Assembly: GCA_009784765.1 (NCBI GenBank)
Contig: WQXP01000013.1
Span: forward strand, 1-13,764
DNA length: 13,764 bases
Origin: Oscillospiraceae bacterium
GTDB lineage: Bacteria > Bacillota > Clostridia > Oscillospirales > Ruminococcaceae
Direction of reading: 5' to 3'
Made by a program: the position numbers and the translations under genes. Below, in pieces: positions 1 to 5,833 of the stretch; within the stretch, counting starts at the first letter, position 1, and the number at the start of each line of letters is the position of its first letter. The notes under the pieces were generated by a model that was not told where the DNA came from, searched no databases, and saw only the letters and a program-made list of their open reading frames with translations.

Positions 1-99
1 CGGCTCACTGCGCGTCGTCGGGCAAAGCCCGACTTCCTTGCCGACTTCGTTCGCCTGCGGCTCACTGCGCGTCGTCGGGCAAAGCCCGACTTCCTTGCC
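1..99. repeat. GC-rich palindromic repeat, two copies in 57-bp period, inside ilvB
   Basis: A 42-bp unit at 1-42 is repeated identically at 58-99, separated by 15 bp (43-57), giving a 57-bp period, exactly 19 codons. Each unit contains the hairpin GTCGGGC-AAA-GCCCGAC. The array may extend left of the window. The core GGCAAAGCCCGACTTCCTTG recurs in diverged form at 1371-1392 and, inverted, at 4608-4629. Because the period is a multiple of three, the ilvB frame stays open through both copies. Confidence 0.85.
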
Positions 100-294
100 A
101 GGCTTCCCCGAAATCCGTGCATAACCTGAAGCGGCGTGCCCTGCATTCGCCTCATGCCGCACGAGAACGTGTTGTATGAGTTTCGAGGCGGACAGTTCGT
201 GATAGAACGGGCAAATCGCCGCCCCCGGATAACCGAAGATGGTTGTTACGCCCTCTTTCTCAAGGCATTTGACTAAAGCCTTAGCTGCATTCAT
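1..294 (-). CDS. ilvB: Acetolactate synthase large subunit, N-terminal part (runs off left edge)
   Basis: This is the 5' end of a thiamine-diphosphate enzyme that makes acetolactate or acetohydroxybutyrate, the first common step of branched-chain amino acid synthesis. Reading leftwards from ATG 294, the protein begins MNAAKALVKCLEKEGVTTIF, continues with GYPGAAICPFYHEL, and reaches LVRHEANAGHAASGYARISG. These are the hallmark N-terminal motifs, including the RHE glutamate that activates the cofactor. In the family, GYAR..GKPG leads directly into the GVC.ATSGPGATN strand. Here, after GKPG, the frame instead enters a 19-residue repeat (KEVGLCPTTRSEPQANEVG) encoded by the GC-rich repeat at 1-99, still open at the window edge. 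Whether the normal sequence resumes beyond position 1 cannot be seen. The start lies 6 nt after the stop of the 50-residue upstream gene, and the ribosome binding site (AAGGGG) lies inside that gene, so the two are probably co-transcribed and translationally coupled. Confidence in the family is high; whether the gene is functional is uncertain. Confidence 0.88.
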   Translation of the reverse strand, partial: MNAAKALVKCLEKEGVTTIFGYPGAAICPFYHELSASKLIQHVLVRHEANAGHAASGYARISGKPGKEVGLCPTTRSEPQANEVGKEVGLCPTTRSEP

Positions 295-300
295 TAAAGT

Positions 301-453
301 TTATTCCCCTTTTTCAGCTAATTCGCGCAATTGCGATTTACCGCTAAGCTCGCGAAAAGTTTCTTTTGCTGCTTCATAATCATCAAGCGATTTGCAACCG
401 TCGAGAATCTGCAACACCAAAGACATAATTGATTTGAATTGATAGTCTGTCAT
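301..453 (-). CDS. Small 50-residue hypothetical protein upstream of ilvB
   Basis: A short open frame reads leftwards from ATG 453 to TAA 303-301. The 50-residue product begins MTDYQFKSIMSLVLQILDGC and ends SQLRELAEKGE. It is probably cytosolic, helical and charged, with no signal peptide or membrane segment. Evidence that it is real: a perfect SigA promoter (494-522) about 34 nt upstream, an AGGAG at 466-470, and tight spacing to ilvB (6 nt), whose ribosome binding site it contains. I do not recognise a family with confidence. It has a few Ile, Leu and Val codons but no regulatory run of them and no visible terminator, so it does not look like an attenuation leader peptide. The AGGAG-to-ATG distance (12 nt) is slightly long. 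It could act only to couple translation to ilvB. Confidence 0.7.
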   Translation of the reverse strand: MTDYQFKSIMSLVLQILDGCKSLDDYEAAKETFRELSGKSQLRELAEKGE

Positions 454-493
454 ATTCCGTAACTTCTCCTTACAATATCTAAAATCACAATCT

Positions 494-522
494 ATTATAC
501 ACTAAATAAAATAAAATGTCAA
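494..522 (-). promoter_or_regulatory. SigA promoter for the small ORF-ilvB unit
   Basis: On the minus strand a perfect -35 TTGACA (522-517) and a perfect -10 TATAAT (499-494) are separated by 17 bp. Transcription would start near 487, leaving a leader of about 34 nt before ATG 453. It is back to back with the plus-strand promoter at 531-559, the two -35 boxes being only 8 bp apart. Confidence 0.88.
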
Positions 523-530
523 GAAAAATA

Positions 531-559
531 TTGACTTTTTTGAAAAAATGTGGTACACT
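531..559 (+). promoter_or_regulatory. SigA promoter for the reductase-tgt-nifS-nifU operon
   Basis: TTGACT (531-536) and TACACT (554-559) are separated by 17 bp, with an extended -10 TG at 551-552. The predicted start is near 566. This placement rules out the upstream ATG at 550 as the start of the reductase gene, because it lies inside the promoter. Confidence 0.8.
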
Positions 560-564
560 CACAA

Positions 565-577
565 TTAGTATTACTAA
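565..577. promoter_or_regulatory. Palindrome at the predicted transcription start, candidate operator
   Basis: TTAGT-ATT-ACTAA is a perfect 5-3-5 inverted repeat covering the predicted +1 of the plus-strand promoter, followed by a further ACTAA half-site (577-581 region reads ACTAACTAAT). A dimeric repressor bound here would block initiation. The regulator is not in the window and its family is not assigned. Confidence 0.4.
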
Positions 578-594
578 CTAATGAGGTAAAAATC

Positions 595-1791
595 ATGGAT
601 TTCAGAAAAATACCAACCCTTAATTCAACCCCGTCGCTTTTAGGCTACGGCTGTATGCGCTTCCCCGAAAAAGACGGCAAAATCGACAAAGAGCAGAGCT
701 ATGCTATGCTTGATGCGGCAATCGCAGGAGGCGTGAACTACTTCGATACCGCGTACATCTATCATAACGGCGAGAGCGAACCTTTCATGGGCCAATATTT
801 CAAAGAGAACCTCTCGACTAAACCCCGCGACAGCTTCTACATCGCGACTAAACTGCCGACTTGGGAAGTGAACTCTCTTGAGGACGCGAAGCGCATTTTC
901 GCTCAGCAGTGTGAGCGTCTGCAGGTGGATTATATCGACTTCTACCTACTCCACGACCTGAAGCTTGACAGGTTCGAAAAGATGGAAAAACTCGGTGTGT
1001 ATGACTATTGCCGCGAATTACAGGCACAGGGAAAAATCAAACACCTTGGGCATTCTTCCCACGAGAACGCCGAAAACTTCGCGAAAATCGTAGATGCCCG
1101 CGACTGGGACTTTGTTATGCTCCACCTCAATTATATGGATTTAGACAATCTCAAACTGTACGAATATGCAGTCGCGAAAGGCGTTCCCGTGTTTGTCATG
1201 GAGGGGGTCAAAGGCGGTTCGCTTTCGAAACTGCCTGATGATATTGCTCCTCATTTCACTGCCCTGAACCCCACTGCTACTCCTGCGTCGTGGGCTTTGC
1301 GCTGGGCAGGGAGCCTCTCTGACTCCGGTCGTCCTCCGGCTGAAGCCTCCGGCGACCTCCGCGGGGGCGAGCAAAGCCCGCCCTCCTTGGCTGTCAAATG
1401 CATTCTCTCGGGAATGTCAAGCATGGAGCAGGTGCAGGATAACTTAGCGACTTTCAGCGGATTCAAGCCGCTGTCAAATGAAGAACACGCGGCAATCAAG
1501 CGTGTGGAGGTGGATTTACGCAAACGAGTCCGCTGTAACTGCACGGGCTGTAACTACTGTATGCCTTGTCCTGCAGGGGTGAATATCCCGTGGGTGCTGT
1601 CAATCTGGAATAACTGGGGTATTTATGAAAATCGCGGGCATTCTAATTGGGAGTGGAGCATGGTAGGCGCGGATTCCCGCCCTGCGAAATGCACCGAATG
1701 CGGCGCGTGTAACGCGATTTGCCCGCAAAAAATCGACATTATCGCGGACTTGAAACGCGCCGACAGCGAGTTAGAGGGCTTAGCGTGGTGA
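595..1791 (+). CDS. Aldo/keto reductase with C-terminal 4Fe-4S ferredoxin domain
   Basis: Probable cytosolic oxidoreductase of the Fe-S-containing aldo/keto reductase group; the substrate is unknown. The start is ATG 595, preceded by GAGG at 583-586, because the upstream in-frame ATG 550 lies in the promoter. The 398-residue product has an AKR TIM barrel over about residues 1-305, with the expected catalytic tetrad D51 and Y56 (FDTAYIYHNGESE), K86 (IATKLP) and H120 (LLHD). The C-terminus carries C316-x2-C319-x2-C322-x2-C325-P and C366-x2-C369-x2-C372-x3-C376-P, consistent with two [4Fe-4S] clusters. Residues 242-266 (bases 1318-1392) are an extra segment between GSL and VKCILSGMSS, where relatives have only a residue or two. 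It coincides with the dispersed GC-rich repeat and keeps the frame. The stop codon overlaps the GTG start of tgt. Sharing an operon with nifS and nifU fits a need for Fe-S cluster supply. Confidence 0.9.
   Translation: MDFRKIPTLNSTPSLLGYGCMRFPEKDGKIDKEQSYAMLDAAIAGGVNYFDTAYIYHNGESEPFMGQYFKENLSTKPRDSFYIATKLPTWEVNSLEDAKRIFAQQCERLQVDYIDFYLLHDLKLDRFEKMEKLGVYDYCRELQAQGKIKHLGHSSHENAENFAKIVDARDWDFVMLHLNYMDLDNLKLYEYAVAKGVPVFVMEGVKGGSLSKLPDDIAPHFTALNPTATPASWALRWAGSLSDSGRPPAEASGDLRGGEQSPPSLAVKCILSGMSSMEQVQDNLATFSGFKPLSNEEHAAIKRVEVDLRKRVRCNCTGCNYCMPCPAGVNIPWVLSIWNNWGIYENRGHSNWEWSMVGADSRPAKCTECGACNAICPQKIDIIADLKRADSELEGLAW
1318..1392. repeat. In-frame GC-rich repeat insertion within the aldo/keto reductase
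   Basis: About 75 bp encoding 25 Pro/Ser/Gly-rich residues (SDSGRPPAEASGDLRGGEQ, then SPPSLA) interrupts a conserved stretch of the reductase. Its right end, GCAAAGCCCGCCCTCCTTGGC (1371-1391), matches the repeat cores at 19-42 and 76-99 and, inverted, at 4608-4629. The inner part has internal CCTCCGG direct repeats. The boundaries are my estimate from recalled family sequences. Confidence 0.65.
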
Positions 1792-2921
1792 GCGGCTTCA
1801 AATTACTAACCACAGACAACAACGCCCGTCGCGGAGTTCTTGAAACGCCAAGAGGCGAAATCCAGACCCCTTTCTTCATGAACGTCGCGACTGCTGCCGC
1901 AATCAAAGGCGGCGTGAGTGCGCCTGAACTCGCGGAACTGAAATGCCAAGTGATGCTGTGTAACACCTATCATCTGCATATCAGACCGGGGGACGAGCTG
2001 ATACGCGATATGGGCGGGCTTCATAAGTTCACGAACTGGAGCAAACCCATTCTTACAGACTCGGGGGGGTTTCAAGTGTTCTCTCTCGGCGGGTGGGAGA
2101 AAAATCGCGTCAAAATCCGCGAAGAGGGCGTACAGTTCAGTTCGCATATCGACGGGAAGAAAATTTTCATGGGGCCCGAAGAGAGTATGCAGATTCAATG
2201 CAATCTCGGCGCGAATATCATCATGGCATTTGATGAGTGTATTCCGAGCGGGCAAACCCGCGACTATGTTATCAAATCGGCAGACAGAACCACTCGCTGG
2301 CTTCAACGCTGTATCGCGGAATTGGAGCAATTGCGAAGCCCTCAACTGCTTTTCGGAATAAACCAAGGCGGAACTTTTACGGACATTCGCGTTCAGCATA
2401 TGAAAGACATCGCGGAGTTAGACCTGCCCGGATATGCAATCGGGGGATTGGCAGTCGGGGAAGCGAAGGACGATATGTTCCGCGTTATCGAAAATGTAGT
2501 TCCAAATATGCCAGCCCACAAGCCCAGATACCTCATGGGAGTAGGCACTCCCAGCGACATAATCGAAGCGGTGTGGCGGGGAATAGATATGTTCGATTGC
2601 GTTATGCCCACGCGAAACGCACGGCACGGAACTTTGTTCACGAGCAAAGGAATAATGCACATAGTCAACGCGAAATTCGCGAAAGACGACCGCCCGATAG
2701 ACGAGTCGTGCGGTTGCCCGACTTGTCGGAGCTTCTCCCGCGCTTACGTGCGGCACTTATTTAAGTCGCAGGAGTATCTTGGGGGGCGGCTTGCGTCGGT
2801 GCATAATCTGTATTTCTACAACAATCTTATGGAAGATATTCGCAGGGCAATTGAAAACAAAGAGTATGACAAGTTCAGGAACGAGTATTCGGAAAGGTTA
2901 AGCCAACACTACGATGAGTAA
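1788..2921 (+). CDS. tgt: Queuine/preQ1 tRNA-guanine transglycosylase (TGT)
   Basis: The enzyme exchanges guanine 34 in the anticodon of Asp, Asn, His and Tyr tRNAs for preQ1, an intermediate step in queuosine synthesis. The start is most likely GTG 1788, in the classic GTGA overlap with the reductase stop; GTG 1785 is an alternative. AGAGGG at 1773-1778 serves either. The ATG at 1719 would add 23 non-homologous residues. The 377-residue product is normal length. Visible motifs are the base-binding Asp in LTDSGGFQVFSL (D91), GINQGG, AIGGLAVGE, the nucleophilic Asp in DMFDCVMPTRNARHG (D270), and the structural zinc site C308-x-C310-x2-C313 with H339. It overlaps nifS by 8 nt. No other queuosine gene is in the window. 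Confidence 0.97.
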   Translation: MSGFKLLTTDNNARRGVLETPRGEIQTPFFMNVATAAAIKGGVSAPELAELKCQVMLCNTYHLHIRPGDELIRDMGGLHKFTNWSKPILTDSGGFQVFSLGGWEKNRVKIREEGVQFSSHIDGKKIFMGPEESMQIQCNLGANIIMAFDECIPSGQTRDYVIKSADRTTRWLQRCIAELEQLRSPQLLFGINQGGTFTDIRVQHMKDIAELDLPGYAIGGLAVGEAKDDMFRVIENVVPNMPAHKPRYLMGVGTPSDIIEAVWRGIDMFDCVMPTRNARHGTLFTSKGIMHIVNAKFAKDDRPIDESCGCPTCRSFSRAYVRHLFKSQEYLGGRLASVHNLYFYNNLMEDIRRAIENKEYDKFRNEYSERLSQHYDE

Positions 2922-4056
2922 TATCTCTGCTTATTTTGACAACGGGGCGACGACAAAAATCAGCGACAGAGCATTGGAAGCAATGCTTCCTTTTCTGCGG
3001 GAACAATACGGCAATCCGTCGTCGATTTACACACTCGGGAGGGAGGCGGCGAAGGCTATTTCCCGGGCAAGAGAACAAGTCGCGCTGGCTTTGAACTGTG
3101 AGCCCGGTGAAATTTTCTTCACAGGGAGCGGAAGCGAAGCGAACAACTGGATTTTGAAAAGCTACGGCAACATCATAATGAGTGAGTTTGAACATCACGC
3201 TGTATTACACGCGGTAAAAAGCGACTCGAATATAACTCTGCTGCCGGTTTACGATAAGGGGTTTGTAAAAGTCGCTGACTTGAAAGCCGCAATCACGCCT
3301 GAAACGGAGCTTGTATCCGTCATGTTTGCGAATAACGAAATCGGTACAATCCAGCCAATCGCTGAAATCGGCGCGGCTTGTAAAGAATGGCGCGAAAAAG
3401 GAGTCCTGTTCCACACGGACGCAGTTCAGGCAGTGGGTTCTGTTCCGATTGATGTGAAGGCAATGAACATTGATATGCTCTCTCTGTCTGCACACAAGTT
3501 CCACGGCCCGAAAGGAGTCGGCGCGTTATATGTCCGCAAAGCTGTCCAGAAATCGCTGTCGTCGTTCATTCAAGGAGGGGCGCAGGAGTCGGGCAAACGT
3601 GCAGGAACTGAAAACGTCGCGGGGATTGTCGGTTTAGGGGCGGCTCTCGAAGAAGCGGTCGCGGGGATTGACGCGAAGAACGCCGCTCTTCTCGCTAAGC
3701 GAGAGCGGATTTGCAGCGCAGTTTTGGCTCTGCCGAAAGTGCGACTCAACGGCGATTTGCAGAGCAGGCTCGCGGGGAATTTGAACTTCAGCTTCGCGGG
3801 AATCGAGGGAGAGGCTCTGCTGTTGTTGCTTGACATGGGCGGAATCGCCGCCTCAAGCGGAAGCGCGTGTACCTCCGGTTCTCTTGACCCCTCTCACGTG
3901 TTGTTGGCTTTAGGATTGCCCCACGAAATCGCACACGGCTCGCTGAGGATTACCATGTCGCGCTACACCACAGACGAAGAAGTGGATTTGCTTCTCGCAA
4001 AACTCCCGCTGATTGTGGAGAGGTTGCGGACTATGTCGCCTATATGGAATAATTAA
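2914..4056 (+). CDS. nifS: Cysteine desulfurase, NifS/IscS type
   Basis: A PLP-dependent enzyme that removes sulfur from cysteine as an enzyme persulfide and passes it to Fe-S scaffolds or thiolation enzymes. The 380-residue product is full length. Visible are the PLP-stacking His in EFEHHAVL (H94), the PLP lysine in SAHKFHGPKG (K195), the GTENVAGIVG stretch, and the catalytic cysteine in SSGSACTSGSLDPSHVL (C319) on a loop typical of the NifS/IscS group rather than the SufS group. ATG 2914 overlaps the end of tgt by 8 nt. No strong Shine-Dalgarno sequence is close, so translational coupling is likely. The scaffold gene follows after 15 nt, giving a desulfurase-scaffold pair. The symbol nifS follows Firmicute usage; iscS would be equally fair. 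Confidence 0.95.
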   Translation: MSNISAYFDNGATTKISDRALEAMLPFLREQYGNPSSIYTLGREAAKAISRAREQVALALNCEPGEIFFTGSGSEANNWILKSYGNIIMSEFEHHAVLHAVKSDSNITLLPVYDKGFVKVADLKAAITPETELVSVMFANNEIGTIQPIAEIGAACKEWREKGVLFHTDAVQAVGSVPIDVKAMNIDMLSLSAHKFHGPKGVGALYVRKAVQKSLSSFIQGGAQESGKRAGTENVAGIVGLGAALEEAVAGIDAKNAALLAKRERICSAVLALPKVRLNGDLQSRLAGNLNFSFAGIEGEALLLLLDMGGIAASSGSACTSGSLDPSHVLLALGLPHEIAHGSLRITMSRYTTDEEVDLLLAKLPLIVERLRTMSPIWNN

Positions 4057-4071
4057 GGAGAATATAACAAA

Positions 4072-4515
4072 ATGTACACAGAACAAGTCATGAAACACTT
4101 TGCGAACCCGCAGAACGTGGGCGAACTCGAAAATGCAGACGCAATCGGAGAAGTCGGGAATGCGCGGTGCGGGGATATAATGAAAATCTACCTGAAAATT
4201 GAAGAGAATGTCATCAAAGATGTAAGCTTCAAGACATTCGGGTGCGGCGCGGCAATCGCAACATCAAGTGTCGCCACAGAGCTGATTAAAGGCAAGACTC
4301 TTGAGGAAGCACTCGCGCTTTCGAACAAAACAGTGGTACAGCAGCTTGGGGGGCTTCCCGCCCCGAAACTCCACTGCTCTGTGTTGGCGGAACAGGCAGT
4401 CAAAGCTGCGATTGCGGATTATTACAGGCGGCAAGGGGTTGACCCGTCGCTGTTTGTTCAGATTCCCGAAGACGACGAACACCATTGTTGCGGGCAGGGC
4501 AACAACTGCGGGTAA
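4072..4515 (+). CDS. nifU: Fe-S cluster assembly scaffold, NifU/IscU type
   Basis: A scaffold on which [2Fe-2S] and [4Fe-4S] clusters are built with sulfur from the adjacent desulfurase. The 147-residue product carries the three ligand cysteines C33 (NARCGD, with D35), C58 (FGCGAAIA) and C102 (KLHCSVLAE) of the NifU N-terminal/IscU fold. The C-terminal extension ends in a His/Cys-rich tail (HHCCGQGNNCG, residues 137-147) that could bind metal. No separate NifU-type thioredoxin-like domain is present. A strong site (TTAAGGAG) precedes ATG 4072. It is the last gene of the operon, and I see no convincing terminator after it. Confidence 0.93.
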   Translation: MYTEQVMKHFANPQNVGELENADAIGEVGNARCGDIMKIYLKIEENVIKDVSFKTFGCGAAIATSSVATELIKGKTLEEALALSNKTVVQQLGGLPAPKLHCSVLAEQAVKAAIADYYRRQGVDPSLFVQIPEDDEHHCCGQGNNCG

Positions 4516-4709
4516 AAGTGAACAAAAATCACCGCGAAATTTGTCTATTTTGCATATAGATTTTATCTTGATAATATGTTATAATATATAAAGCAAAAGA
4601 AGGGATAAGCCCAAAGGGCGGGCTTTGCCTGTCCGTCGGGCGAATCTTGACACCAACTAAAGGTGTGATTTATCAATTCTAAAATAAATAAAAAAAGGAG
4701 TTTATTCCC
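4516..4709 (+). promoter_or_regulatory. Intergenic region with extended -10 promoter and long structured leader
   Basis: TGTTATAAT (4577-4585) is a perfect extended -10 with no good -35 at 17 bp, so it probably acts as an extended -10 promoter with a start near 4592. The leader of about 118 nt then contains competing hairpins: AAGCCC (4607-4612) with GGGCTT (4620-4625), versus GCCC-AAA-GGGC (4609-4619), and a small hairpin ACACC/GGTGT (4650-4666). AGGAG (4696-4700) precedes ATG 4710 with 9 nt spacing. Upstream, near 4518-4532, a weak GTGA/TCAC hairpin is the only candidate terminator for the nifU operon. No known riboswitch was recognised. Confidence 0.55.
4607..4630 (-). repeat. Inverted copy of the dispersed GC-rich element in a 5' leader
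   Basis: Read on the minus strand, 4629-4608 gives GGCAAAGCCCGCCCTTTGGG followed by CT. This shares 14 contiguous bases (GCAAAGCCCGCCCT) with the element in the reductase gene at 1371-1384 and then a similar TTGG-CT end. It also matches the GGCAAAGCCCG core of the ilvB repeat. This copy is non-coding. Confidence 0.6.
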
Positions 4710-5828
4710 ATGGAAGCAAAAACCATTCAATGTAGGTGTAAACGGATGTTGCCTATTCCGAAAAACCATACCGGAATAGTAAAGTGTGAGTTTTGCGACA
4801 CCGAAATGAAAATCGAGGGGCCGTCCAAAAATGCGGCGATTAACGAAAAAGACAAAATCCCCTATGGTATTCCGCTGAAATGCACACCCCTTGATTTGCA
4901 TACCTACTTAGTCAACGCGCTTTGTAATTCGCCGACGCTGCCGGTAGACGTGTTTGACAATGCTGAAGTACTCCGCGAAGAACGCTATTACATCCCTGCG
5001 TTTCAGTTCAGTTGTAATGCCGACGCAGATTTCTCTGTGCGAATCGGTGAGCAGAAAACCCGCCCTGTTTCGAAGGGATACGGCAAAAGCCAATACATTA
5101 CCAACGAAACTTATATCGACTGGTCGACGCGCGAAAGACGCTCGAAAGTCAGCAAAGATGTTTATGTTTCGGGGAATCTTAACTTCATCAAGTATGTCGA
5201 AGCACTGTATATAGACTACTGCTCGCGGAACTTTGTTGACATTGAGGAAATTTGGGAAAAGTACGACCCTCCCGGAACACAGGCTCTGCCTTTCGACCAT
5301 ACGGAAAACAAAGCCTTTAACGAACACGCCGTTCCTTTTATGGCTCACTTAACTGAGGAAAAAGCGAAAGAAAAACTCGCGGAAGAACGCTATGTAGACA
5401 ATTTCCGCATGGAAGAACCCAGCGTTACCAAAGACGTAGCCCGCGTTCATCTCGGAACTTATCGCATTGTGTACACCTACGGCGGAAACGAATACTATCT
5501 GTGGGTTACGGGCGACGGCGATTATATGTACAATGAGGGTCTCCCCCAAGACTGTACCCGCGCGCAGACTCTTCAGGAAATGAACGGGCGGCTTCGCCAA
5601 TTACAGGAAGCCCATAAAAAAGAAGACGACAAAGTTCTCTGGTTGTCGATTATCACCTGCGGAATCTATTACTTCGCGGCAGGTTGTAAAGACAAGAAGA
5701 TAGCACGTCAGCAAGAACAGGCGAAAATGCAAGCAGAAATCGACGCTTATCACGCGCTGTTAGACAACGTCAAGAACGCATTCCGCACGCACAACGGCAG
5801 GCTTCGCGGAATATATGAGGGTGTGTGA
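4710..5828 (+). CDS. Zinc-ribbon-like protein of unknown function with short C-terminal hydrophobic segment
   Basis: I do not recognise a named family. The 372-residue product starts with a probable zinc ribbon (C8-x-C10 ... C26-x2-C29), followed by a mixed alpha/beta body. Around residues 90-160 a stretch ERYYIPAFQFSCNADADFSV and the following charged, aromatic region are reminiscent of zinc-ribbon proteins with a 'Y-P-hydrophobic-F' core strand. Residues 284-306 and 327-360 are charged and probably helical, flanking one short hydrophobic segment, VLWLSIITCGIYYFAAG (309-325), that could be a membrane anchor or hairpin. There is no signal peptide. The stop codon overlaps the region just upstream of the next gene, which also begins with a zinc ribbon, so the two are co-expressed and may act together. 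The promoter is at 4577-4585. Confidence 0.8.
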   Translation: MEAKTIQCRCKRMLPIPKNHTGIVKCEFCDTEMKIEGPSKNAAINEKDKIPYGIPLKCTPLDLHTYLVNALCNSPTLPVDVFDNAEVLREERYYIPAFQFSCNADADFSVRIGEQKTRPVSKGYGKSQYITNETYIDWSTRERRSKVSKDVYVSGNLNFIKYVEALYIDYCSRNFVDIEEIWEKYDPPGTQALPFDHTENKAFNEHAVPFMAHLTEEKAKEKLAEERYVDNFRMEEPSVTKDVARVHLGTYRIVYTYGGNEYYLWVTGDGDYMYNEGLPQDCTRAQTLQEMNGRLRQLQEAHKKEDDKVLWLSIITCGIYYFAAGCKDKKIARQQEQAKMQAEIDAYHALLDNVKNAFRTHNGRLRGIYEGV

Positions 5829-5833
5829 ACATC

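Noticed and set aside
1..99. CRISPR array
   Set aside because: There are only two identical GC-rich 42-bp units with a 15-bp gap, which is too short for a spacer; the related core recurs singly elsewhere and no cas genes are present.
450..500. Possible T-box or attenuation leader before ilvB
   Set aside because: The leader from the predicted start near 487 to ATG 453 is too short, the 50-residue frame has no branched-chain codon run, and no terminator hairpin is seen.
550..594. Start of the aldo/keto reductase at ATG 550
   Set aside because: This ATG lies between the -35 and -10 boxes of the promoter, and the homologous N-terminus begins at ATG 595 with a good ribosome binding site.
2249..2262. 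Hairpin GCGGG-CAAA-CCCGC within tgt resembling the dispersed repeat
   Set aside because: The tgt protein shows no length change at this place and the flanking core (CTTCCTTG) is missing, so it is probably chance.
1806..2399. 197-residue minus-strand open frame across tgt
   Set aside because: It lies wholly antisense to tgt, whose catalytic and zinc motifs are intact, and has no promoter or ribosome binding site; a codon-use shadow.
2237..2764. 175-residue plus-strand frame within tgt
   Set aside because: An alternate frame inside a well-supported enzyme gene, with no family-like motifs.
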